Part shown: positions 6,061-12,348 of the stretch, one piece after another
How positions within the stretch are numbered: the first letter of the stretch is position 1
Layout of the letters: each line of letters starts with the position of its first letter
NCBI GenBank assembly: GCA_041686095.1
Contig: JAWLEN010000046.1
Coordinates: 1 to 18,539, forward strand
DNA from: WJMT01 sp041686095
GTDB taxonomy: Bacteria > Acidobacteriota > Aminicenantia > Aminicenantales > Aminicenantaceae
Direction: 5' to 3'
Length of the DNA: 18,539 nucleotides
Position numbers and translations under genes: made by a program
The notes under the pieces: model-generated
The model's database searches: none
Seen by the model: only the letters and a program-made list of their open reading frames with translations
What the model was told of the DNA's origin: nothing

Positions 6061-9000
6061 ATGAGTTATCTAAGTCAAATGAAAGAGAAAAACAGGAAAT
6101 ATTGGATTTTATCAGTAATGGTGATTTTGTTGTTCCTTGGAACATCTCAGGGTTTTTCTCAGCAAATCACTCCAGATACATACAATGTTCTCCGATACCG
6201 GTACATAGGACCTCCTGGGAACCGTACCTCTGCGGTGATGGGTGTTCCTGGAGATCCCCTTGTTTACTACATCGGGGCTTCCTCAGGAGGAATATGGAAG
6301 TCTACAGACGGGGGGGAACATTGGGATTCCATATTTGATGATCAACCAGTCCAATCCATAGGAGCTATGGCGGTAGCTCCCTCTGATCCAAATGTTTTAT
6401 GGGCAGGCACGGGAGAAGCTTTCGTCCGCAGCAACATATCCATAGGAAACGGAGTTTATAAATCCACTGATGCCGGAGAAAGGTGGGAACACATGGGTCT
6501 TGACAAGACCGGAAGAATAGGGAGAGTGGTCATAGATCCCAGAGATCCTGATATTGTTTTTGTGGCGGCTATGGGACATTGTTATGGACCCCAAAAAGAA
6601 AGAGGTGTGTTTCGAACCCAGGATGGAGGAAAAATATGGGAACAGGTCCTTTTTGTGGATGAGAACACAGGATGTTTTGAAATAGCCATGGATCCAAATA
6701 ATCCCAGAATATTGTTTGCAGGAATGTGGCCGCTTATCATTAAAACTTATGGCAGAGAAAGCGGAGGGCCCAATGGAGGCATATGGAAATCAACAGATGG
6801 AGGAAACACTTGGAAACACCTCACTGGGCATGGTCTCCCAGAACCGCCTATTGGAAAAGTAGGAATAGATGTGGCGCCCAGCAATTCTGATGTGGTCTAT
6901 GCACTGATTGAAACCGGACATCCCAACCGGGGTGTTCTGTGGAGGTCCAGTGACGGAGGTGAAAATTGGGAAATCACCAGTTACAATAGAATTTTGAATG
7001 AAAGACCCCACTACGCTTCAAGGGTCATGGTCAATCCAGCTGATGAGAATGAAGTCTATTTTGCAGCCAACAGCCAGAGCAGAACTTTTAATGGGGGATA
7101 CACCTCCGAAACAGTTCCCTGGGGAGGCGACTGCCATGATATGTGGGCTGATCCCAAAAATCCAGATAGGATGATGATCAGCAATGACGGAGGCGCTATG
7201 ATCACTCTGAATAGAGGAAAGTCCTGGAAGTGGGTGACTCTTCCCATTGCCCAGATGTATCACGTGGCTGTGGACAATCAGGTGCCTTATTATGTGTACG
7301 GCGGTCGTCAAGATGGGAGCGCCTACAAAGGACCCAGCACAGGTTCTTTCAGCAGATGGGGAAGTTATAATTCTCTCTGGGAAGAAACAGCAGGCGGAGA
7401 GTGCGGATTTGTGATACCTGATCCGGTTGATCCTGATATTGTATGGGGAGGCAGTTACAATGCTGACCTTCAAAGGGCGGATTATAAGACAGGACACATC
7501 AACACGGTCCATGTGTGGCCAGAGTCAATCTATGGTTCCCATGCAGCTGAGGTGAAATATCGTTTTAATTGGACTTTTCCTATCCACATATCTCCGCACA
7601 ACCACAATAAAATCTATGTTGGAAGCCAGTATGTGCATATGACAGAAAACGGAGGAAGAAGCTGGGAAAAAATAAGTCCTGACCTCACCACAAACGATCC
7701 GACCAAGATGGGTCCCTCAGGCGGTCTGACTCGTGATAATCTGGCTGTAGAGTATGGGTGTTGTTTGTTTGCCATTGCTGAATCTCCGGTGGAGGAAGGA
7801 TGCATATGGGCTGGAAGCAATGATGGGTTGGTGCATATAACCCGTGATTCTGGCGAAACCTGGACTGATGTGACAGATAACATACCGGATTTACCAGAAT
7901 GGGGAACAGTGAGCAACATCGAGCCTTCAAACTATGATGCGGGCACAGCCTATATTACTGTAGATTTTCATCAGATGAACAATAGAGATCCTTTTGTTTA
8001 TAAAACAGAAGATTATGGAAAGACTTGGAAGTCCATAAGTTCTGATATCCCCAAAAGTGTGTTCAGCTATGCACACTGGATTCATGAGGATCCTGTGAGA
8101 AAAGGACTGCTTTATCTTGGAACTGAAAATTCAATATTTGTGTCTTTTAATGACGGAAAAGATTGGCTTCCTCTACAGAATAATCTGCCTCAAGCTCCTG
8201 TTCATCACATGGTGGTTCAAAAAGACTTCAACGACTTAGTGGTGGCGACTTACGGAAGAGGATTTTGGATCATGGATGATATCTCTCCTCTTCAACAGTT
8301 GAACGAAGACATTCTCAAAACTGATGTCCATCTTTTTAATCCCAGGAAGACTTATCGACTTCACAGTCAGGCCGGAGGTCCCTATGTTTATCCCCGGGCT
8401 TATATTGATTATTATCTAAAAGAGAAGCAGGAAAAGAGGATAAAAATTGAGATATTTGATAAAAATGGAATTTTAGTCAGCACCTTAAATGGATCCAATC
8501 ATTCAGGAATAAACCGTGTGACGTGGAATTTAAGGCATTATCCAGCGGAACAAGCGAAACTGCGCAACAAGCCCCCTGGAAACCCTCATGTAGTGGAGGA
8601 AAAAAGATTCCTTGAACGCTGGGAAAGAGAAGGTTGGTATCCTATATTAAGCTGGGGCACCAGCGGAGGATTTAGAGGTTTTCTGGCGGCTCCCGGAACA
8701 TATACGGTAAAACTCATGATCGGTGAAAAAGAAACAACCCAGGAACTGATGGTGAAAAAGGATCCCAACTCTGAAGGAGACCGGGAAGGAATCAAACAGC
8801 AAGTTGAAATGCAGAAAGAGATTAGAGAAGACTTGAATACAGTAACCCTCATGATCAATAAGATTGAATGGATGCGAAAACAGCTTAAAGACCTGAAGGA
8901 TGTCCTGTCCCAAGATGAAAAAAAAGTAATGATTTCAGAAATAGAAAAATTTGACAAAAAAATCCGTACTATTGAGGATGAGCTTTTCCAGCCTATTTTA

Positions 9001-9255
9001 GCTGAGGGAGATTCAAAGTCTTTCCGATATCCCCAAAAATTATACTGTAAGCTTTCTGTGCTTGCTGGGGATGTGGATGCAGGTGTGGATTTTGCCCCAA
9101 ATAAACAGCAGCGCGAAGTCCATGCAGTACTGAAAGAAAGATTAGAGAAGCAGAAACAGCTGTTCAAGAACCTGGTTAATGAAGACCTGCCCGCTTTCAA
9201 TTTATTTTTGAAAGGAAAAGGGAGAGCAGGCATTATCGTTCCTGAACTCAAATAA
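6061..9255 (+). CDS. Secreted BNR/VPS10-type beta-propeller protein
   Basis: A 1,064-residue exported protein of the sortilin/VPS10-like, BNR (Asp-box) repeat family. A GTG at 6046 in frame is not the start: it runs into GAGGAGG (6048-6054), which is correctly spaced for the ATG at 6061. A signal peptide covers about residues 1-34 (basic n-region, hydrophobic core I-L-S-V-M-V-I-L-L-F-L, cleavage near F-S-Q). At least nine Asp-box variants of the form S-x-D-G-G-x-x-W follow between about residues 80 and 702, for example K-S-T-D-G-G-E-H-W and R-S-S-D-G-G-E-N-W, suggesting two propellers. After the propeller come beta-rich segments at about 790-830 (resembling a FlgD-like Ig domain) and 875-905, then a charged, probably coiled-coil region at about 910-1000. 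Such proteins are often annotated as glycosyl hydrolases, but no sialidase catalytic set is evident, and a binding or peptide-related role is as likely. Genes on either side give no functional clue. Confidence 0.85.
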   Translation: MSYLSQMKEKNRKYWILSVMVILLFLGTSQGFSQQITPDTYNVLRYRYIGPPGNRTSAVMGVPGDPLVYYIGASSGGIWKSTDGGEHWDSIFDDQPVQSIGAMAVAPSDPNVLWAGTGEAFVRSNISIGNGVYKSTDAGERWEHMGLDKTGRIGRVVIDPRDPDIVFVAAMGHCYGPQKERGVFRTQDGGKIWEQVLFVDENTGCFEIAMDPNNPRILFAGMWPLIIKTYGRESGGPNGGIWKSTDGGNTWKHLTGHGLPEPPIGKVGIDVAPSNSDVVYALIETGHPNRGVLWRSSDGGENWEITSYNRILNERPHYASRVMVNPADENEVYFAANSQSRTFNGGYTSETVPWGGDCHDMWADPKNPDRMMISNDGGAMITLNRGKSWKWVTLPIAQMYHVAVDNQVPYYVYGGRQDGSAYKGPSTGSFSRWGSYNSLWEETAGGECGFVIPDPVDPDIVWGGSYNADLQRADYKTGHINTVHVWPESIYGSHAAEVKYRFNWTFPIHISPHNHNKIYVGSQYVHMTENGGRSWEKISPDLTTNDPTKMGPSGGLTRDNLAVEYGCCLFAIAESPVEEGCIWAGSNDGLVHITRDSGETWTDVTDNIPDLPEWGTVSNIEPSNYDAGTAYITVDFHQMNNRDPFVYKTEDYGKTWKSISSDIPKSVFSYAHWIHEDPVRKGLLYLGTENSIFVSFNDGKDWLPLQNNLPQAPVHHMVVQKDFNDLVVATYGRGFWIMDDISPLQQLNEDILKTDVHLFNPRKTYRLHSQAGGPYVYPRAYIDYYLKEKQEKRIKIEIFDKNGILVSTLNGSNHSGINRVTWNLRHYPAEQAKLRNKPPGNPHVVEEKRFLERWEREGWYPILSWGTSGGFRGFLAAPGTYTVKLMIGEKETTQELMVKKDPNSEGDREGIKQQVEMQKEIREDLNTVTLMINKIEWMRKQLKDLKDVLSQDEKKVMISEIEKFDKKIRTIEDELFQPILAEGDSKSFRYPQKLYCKLSVLAGDVDAGVDFAPNKQQREVHAVLKERLEKQKQLFKNLVNEDLPAFNLFLKGKGRAGIIVPELK

Positions 9256-9284
9256 ATGTCATGATGATTTTTTTTTCATTTATT
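9251..9284 (+). terminator. AT-rich inverted repeat with T-tract after the propeller gene
   Basis: AATAAATG (9251-9258, including the stop codon) pairs perfectly with CATTTATT (9277-9284), and nine T lie at 9268-9276 in the 18-base loop. The stem has almost no GC and the T-run precedes the second arm, so termination function is doubtful. Confidence 0.2.
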
Positions 9285-9356
9285 AGGTTTCATCCACGAC
9301 TAAATCAATGAAAATACTTTGTAATTATTCGAGAATGAGCAGTGAAAATCAAAGGC

Positions 9357-9385
9357 TTGACAATCCATACTACAAAGCGTATATT
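9357..9385 (+). promoter_or_regulatory. Near-consensus sigma70 promoter for the PilZ gene
   Basis: TTGACA (9357-9362), a 17-base spacer and TATATT (9380-9385) form an almost perfect sigma70 promoter. Transcription would begin near 9392, giving a leader of about 30 bases before the PilZ start at 9425. This shows that the PilZ gene is transcribed independently of the propeller gene. Confidence 0.75.
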
Positions 9386-9424
9386 TTTTACAAGGAAACT
9401 CAATATATAGTGGATTAAATTTAA

Positions 9425-9781
9425 ATGATAAGAGCTGAACGAAGAAAGCACTTCCGTTTTGGCTGCAGTTGTTTTGGTGAAGCTAGATTTGAAAACAGTT
9501 CAGTAGAAAAAATATCCGTAAAAAATATATCTTATGAAGGATTGAAGATTCTTACTGGTAAAAGAGAATTATCTGTAGGAGATGATATTGAAGTTCGCGT
9601 TGATATCCCTGGAGAAAGGGTGCGTCCCCTTGTCAAAGGAAAAATTAGGTGGATAAATACGGAAAAAGAAGGAACTGAATTAGGCGTTAAGCTACATAAA
9701 ATAGCAAAATCCGTGAAAAGAGAACTTATTGATTATGGGTTTTCTGTATGGCGTGATCGTCTCCAGTATAAAAATCATTAA
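9425..9781 (+). CDS. PilZ domain protein
   Basis: This 118-residue soluble protein is a single PilZ domain, the usual bacterial receptor for cyclic di-GMP. The N-terminal arginine motif is present as E-R-R-K-H-F-R-F (residues 5-12) and the second motif as N-I-S-Y-E-G (33-38), matching RxxxR and (D/N)xSxxG. The remaining beta strands, V-G-D-D-I-E-V-R-V-D, V-K-G-K-I-R-W-I and E-L-G-V-K-L, follow in the normal order, with a C-terminal helix. Both ligand motifs look intact, so cyclic di-GMP binding is expected. The ribosome binding site is weak (GTGGAT-type sequence about 10 bases before the ATG), but a near-consensus promoter lies just upstream. It stands alone; no cyclase, phosphodiesterase or motility gene is adjacent, so the process it controls is unknown. 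Confidence 0.88.
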   Translation: MIRAERRKHFRFGCSCFGEARFENSSVEKISVKNISYEGLKILTGKRELSVGDDIEVRVDIPGERVRPLVKGKIRWINTEKEGTELGVKLHKIAKSVKRELIDYGFSVWRDRLQYKNH

Positions 9782-9829
9782 TTACATCTCCTTTTTAATA
9801 ACTTCTGAATTTTATACTAAAAATATTTC

Positions 9830-9854
9830 TTTTTTATGATATAATCATAAAAAA
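9830..9854. promoter_or_regulatory. Perfect 25-bp AT palindrome overlapping a -10 box
   Basis: Two perfect 11-base arms, TTTTTTATGAT (9830-9840) and ATCATAAAAAA (9844-9854), are separated by ATA. The centre contains TATAAT (9840-9845), a perfect -10 hexamer about 40 bases before the exported kinase-like gene; no good -35 is visible 17 bases upstream. The arrangement suggests a repressor operator over a promoter, or alternatively a bidirectional AT-rich hairpin ending the PilZ transcript. Confidence 0.4.
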
Positions 9855-9887
9855 CATCAAAAATGCCACCAAATATAAGGGGAAAAA

Positions 9888-10709
9888 ATGAAGAAAAGAG
9901 TCCTATTTTTATGTTTCTTTTTGCTAGTACTATTCTTTTCTTTGGACTTTGGTTTTCAGTTAGATCCTGAAAAAGTCAAGAACAGAAAAAAATGGGAAGT
10001 ATTTCTGAAATCTGCTGAAATCATTGGGCATGAAAACATAGGGGAAGGCATCACCAAACCCAAGAAGCTGTTTTTAAAACTAGGAGATATAGAAAAAAGC
10101 GGTGTATGGAAAAATCCACAAGGAATTCAAAAGGGATTTAAAGATGAGTGGAGGTATGAAATCGCTGCCTATAAAATGGATAAGCTATTGGGATTAGGCA
10201 TGGTTCCACCAACGGTTGAGAGAAGATTCAGGGGAAAAAAAGGTTCTCTTCAGTTATGGGTCGAACTTGAGATGAATGAGCTTGAAAGGATTGAGAAAAA
10301 AATAGAAATACCAGAGGAAAAAAAAGAGAAATGGGAAAAGGCTGTATACCTTGCCCGAGCTTTTGACAATTTAATCGGAAATATAGACCGAACCCAACAG
10401 AATATCAGATATACAAAGGACTGGCGTCTTATTTTGATTGATCATTCGCGAGCTTTCCGTACCAAAAGGATATACACAGACCAGCTTATTTACGGAAAAC
10501 ATGGTCTAAGAAGCACTATGTTGTTTCCCAAAATTCCCAGAATATTTTTTGAAAAGGTGAAATCTCTAAATTACGATAAAATAAAAGAAGCCACTGAGGG
10601 ATACCTGAATTTCTATGAGATTGAGGCGATGTTGGCAAGAAAAAAGCTGCTCATAAAAGAAGTGAAAGAGATGATCAAAGAAAGAGGAGAAGAGGACGTC
10701 CTTTATTAA
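9888..10709 (+). CDS. Exported protein with PI4K/Fam20-like kinase fold
   Basis: The gene encodes a 273-residue protein with a hydrophobic signal sequence or anchor (residues 4-22). The remainder resembles atypical kinases of the PI3/PI4-kinase, HipA and Fam20 group. Visible elements in order are: T-K-P-K-K-L near 56, a candidate ATP-binding Lys75 in G-V-W-K, Glu91 in R-Y-E-I-A-A-Y followed by K-L-L-G-L and V-P-P-T-V-E-R, the catalytic-loop pattern N-L-I-G-N-I-D-R-T-Q-Q-N with Asp167 and Asn172, and the metal-binding L-I-D-H-S-R-A-F with Asp185. All key residues seem present, so it may be an active kinase acting outside the cytoplasm, which is unusual. An AAGGGG site at 9877-9882 supports the start. 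A 200-bp gap to the next operon and its own upstream palindrome suggest a single-gene unit. Substrate (protein, lipid or sugar) is unknown. The fold is inferred from motifs only. Confidence 0.7.
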   Translation: MKKRVLFLCFFLLVLFFSLDFGFQLDPEKVKNRKKWEVFLKSAEIIGHENIGEGITKPKKLFLKLGDIEKSGVWKNPQGIQKGFKDEWRYEIAAYKMDKLLGLGMVPPTVERRFRGKKGSLQLWVELEMNELERIEKKIEIPEEKKEKWEKAVYLARAFDNLIGNIDRTQQNIRYTKDWRLILIDHSRAFRTKRIYTDQLIYGKHGLRSTMLFPKIPRIFFEKVKSLNYDKIKEATEGYLNFYEIEAMLARKKLLIKEVKEMIKERGEEDVLY

Positions 10710-10725
10710 TCTGGAGTATCCATAA

Positions 10726-10755
10726 GCATTCGGCAGCTGTATCGATTCGTGAATC
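10726..10755. repeat. Probable remnant of the dispersed repeat (right end)
   Basis: This stretch resembles 5977-6004 at the right end of the long element: both have GCAT, then GCAGC, then CGA(C/T)TCGTGAAT in the same order with small gaps. It also contains the small palindrome GATTC-GT-GAATC (10744-10755). The match is imperfect, so it is either a decayed copy or chance. Confidence 0.35.
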
Positions 10756-10798
10756 AAACAAATTGGTATTGTTAACATCATTTGTTATTTTACACTCA

Positions 10799-10827
10799 TT
10801 GACATAGAGTTGATGATTTTGTATAAA
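10799..10827 (+). promoter_or_regulatory. Near-consensus sigma70 promoter for the ABC operon
   Basis: TTGACA (10799-10804), 17 bases, then TATAAA (10822-10827). Transcription from about 10834 would give a leader of some 77 bases to the ATPase start at 10911, and that leader consists mainly of the hairpin repeat copy at 10845-10887. Confidence 0.72.
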
Positions 10828-10844
10828 AATTAACTAATCGGATT

Positions 10845-10887
10845 TATTCATAAAAAATGGCGGTGACTATTTTATGAATTATTCAGG
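10845..10887. repeat. Hairpin-forming copy of the dispersed repeat in an operon leader
   Basis: The left side reads TATTCATAAAAAATGGCG (10845-10862), the same as 5767-5785 except for one fewer A. ATTCATAAAA (10846-10855) pairs perfectly with TTTTATGAAT (10870-10879) around a 14-base loop. The right side ends in ATTATTCAGG (10878-10887), a mirror of the family terminus CCTGnATTATTCA type. It sits between the ABC-operon promoter and its first ribosome binding site, so it would form a 10-bp hairpin in the mRNA leader. Confidence 0.6.
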
Positions 10888-10910
10888 CTTAAAGAATGAG
10901 GGAGAAAAAG

Positions 10911-11627
10911 ATGATAAAGATTAAAAACTTGACCAAATATTACGGTGATTTGTGTGCTGTGGATCATGTGAGTTTTGAGATTAAGAAAGGTGAAATATTA
11001 GCTTTATTAGGACCTAATGGAGCGGGAAAAACCACCATATACAGAATAATCACAGGATATTTAAAACCGACTTCAGGAAATATAGAAGTCATGGATTATA
11101 ATATATATGACCACATAATGGAGATAAAAAATAAAATCGGGTACCTTCCTGAAGCTGCTCCGATTTATAAGGACATGCTTGTTTATGATTATCTTGATTT
11201 TATTGCGGATATTAGAAAAATCCCAAAAGACAAAAAAATGGCACAAATCAAAGAACTTGGTGATTTATGCGGATTGAACGAAGTGATGCACATGAATGTT
11301 GATGAGCTTTCCAAGGGATACAGACAGAGAGTTGGGGTCGCCCATGCTTTAATGGGAGATCCTGATATACTGGTGCTGGATGAACCAACGGCCGGATTGG
11401 ATCCCAATCAAATTATTGAGACCAGAGAAATCATAAAAAGAATCGGAAAGAAAAAGACCATTATTTACTCCACTCATATTCTCAGCGAGGCAGAAGCCAC
11501 ATGTGACAGGATTGTGATCATTAATAAAGGAAAAATTGTGGCTGATGATACCTTGGAAGGAATGCGCAAATCCTTGAAAGAAGAATCGTTTGAAAATATT
11601 TTTATGACATTAACCAAAGGGAATTAA
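10911..11627 (+). CDS. ABC transporter ATP-binding protein, GldA-like
   Basis: The product is a 238-residue ABC ATPase. An in-frame ATG at 10896 is less likely than 10911, because GAGGGAG (10898-10904) is spaced six bases before the latter. Motifs are complete: Walker A G-P-N-G-A-G-K-T (34-41), the signature L-S-K-G-Y-R-Q-R-V-G (133-142), Walker B I-L-V-L-D-E (153-158), D-loop G-L-D-P and His189 as H-loop. The LSKGY form of the signature is characteristic of the GldA/ABC-2 exporter group rather than a defect. It is the first gene of a four-gene operon with an ABC-2 permease three bases downstream, a GldG-like protein and a DUF4340 protein. It should energise the permease on the inner face of the cytoplasmic membrane. 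In Bacteroidetes the GldA-GldF-GldG complex is needed for gliding, but homologues exist in many non-gliding bacteria; the transported substrate is unknown. Confidence 0.93.
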   Translation: MIKIKNLTKYYGDLCAVDHVSFEIKKGEILALLGPNGAGKTTIYRIITGYLKPTSGNIEVMDYNIYDHIMEIKNKIGYLPEAAPIYKDMLVYDYLDFIADIRKIPKDKKMAQIKELGDLCGLNEVMHMNVDELSKGYRQRVGVAHALMGDPDILVLDEPTAGLDPNQIIETREIIKRIGKKKTIIYSTHILSEAEATCDRIVIINKGKIVADDTLEGMRKSLKEESFENIFMTLTKGN

Positions 11628-11630
11628 AAA

Positions 11631-12338
11631 ATGCAAAATATCAAACATATTTTTCAAAAAGAATTCAAGACTTATTTCATCTCTCCTATCGCTTACATTG
11701 TTATTTCTGTTTTTTTGGTAATCATAGGGTGGTTGTTTTTTTCCACATTTTTTCTCGAAAAACAGGCTAATCTGACTAAATTCTTTTCTCTTCTTCCTGT
11801 TACTTTTTCATTCATAATACCAGCTGTGACCATGCGTCTTTTTTCTGAAGAAATCAATATAGGATCCTATGAACTGTTGATCACTCTCCCTTTATCTTTT
11901 AGAGATATAATCATGGGGAAATTTTTAGCAGCGGTCGTCTTTGTGGCGATTATGCTGAGTCCGACCCTTATATATGCTGTGACCACTTCTTTTATTGGAG
12001 ATTTGGATTGGGGTCCGGTCATAGGCGGATATTTTGGAGCCATTCTCCTCGGAGCTAGTTTTAGCGCTGTGGGGCTTCTGGCCTCATCCTTCACAAGAAA
12101 TCAGGTCATTGCTTTTATTATCGGGATGGCTATTTGTTTCAGCTTGACCTTACTGATTGATTTTGTTTTGTTCTTTGTTCCTGATTTTTTTGTTAGTTTT
12201 TTCCAATATTTAAGCGCTAGTCACCACTTTCAAAACATTGCCAAAGGAGTTATAGATTTAAGAGATATTCTCTATTTTATTTCGCTTGCGTTTGTTGCTT
12301 TATATGCTACTAATTTAGTTATTGAGGAAAAGAAATAA
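11631..12338 (+). CDS. ABC-2 type permease, GldF-like
   Basis: This 235-residue integral membrane protein has about six hydrophobic segments (near residues 17-40, 50-70, 95-118, 135-155, 160-182 and 210-230) and the layout of ABC-2 permeases of the NosY/GldF type. The cytoplasmic N-terminus, F-Q-K-E-F-K-T-Y-F-I-S-P-I-A-Y, and the R-L-F-S-E-E-I-N-I-G-S-Y-E-L-L motif near residue 69-83, which contacts the ATPase, are characteristic of this group. It begins three bases after the ATPase stop, with an AAAGGG ribosome binding site inside the end of that gene, so it is translationally linked. It would form the membrane channel of the complex. No amphipathic substrate clue is visible. Confidence 0.9.
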   Translation: MQNIKHIFQKEFKTYFISPIAYIVISVFLVIIGWLFFSTFFLEKQANLTKFFSLLPVTFSFIIPAVTMRLFSEEINIGSYELLITLPLSFRDIIMGKFLAAVVFVAIMLSPTLIYAVTTSFIGDLDWGPVIGGYFGAILLGASFSAVGLLASSFTRNQVIAFIIGMAICFSLTLLIDFVLFFVPDFFVSFFQYLSASHHFQNIAKGVIDLRDILYFISLAFVALYATNLVIEEKK

Positions 12339-12348
12339 GGAGACCTAA

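Noticed and set aside
7018..7512. 164-codon open frame on the minus strand
   Set aside because: Antisense to conserved Asp-box coding sequence, with no ribosome binding site and no recognisable domain.
8586..9251. 221-codon open frame on the minus strand
   Set aside because: It lies wholly inside the propeller gene, is rich in Ser, Phe and Cys as expected of an antisense shadow, and has no family resemblance.
10896..10910. ATG at 10896 as the start of the ABC ATPase
   Set aside because: No ribosome binding site precedes it, whereas GAGGGAG is well placed for ATG at 10911, which begins at the usual family N-terminus.
11307..11336. LSKGY in place of LSGGQ as a defect of the ATPase
   Set aside because: This variant is normal in GldA-like ABC-2 ATPases and all other motifs are intact.
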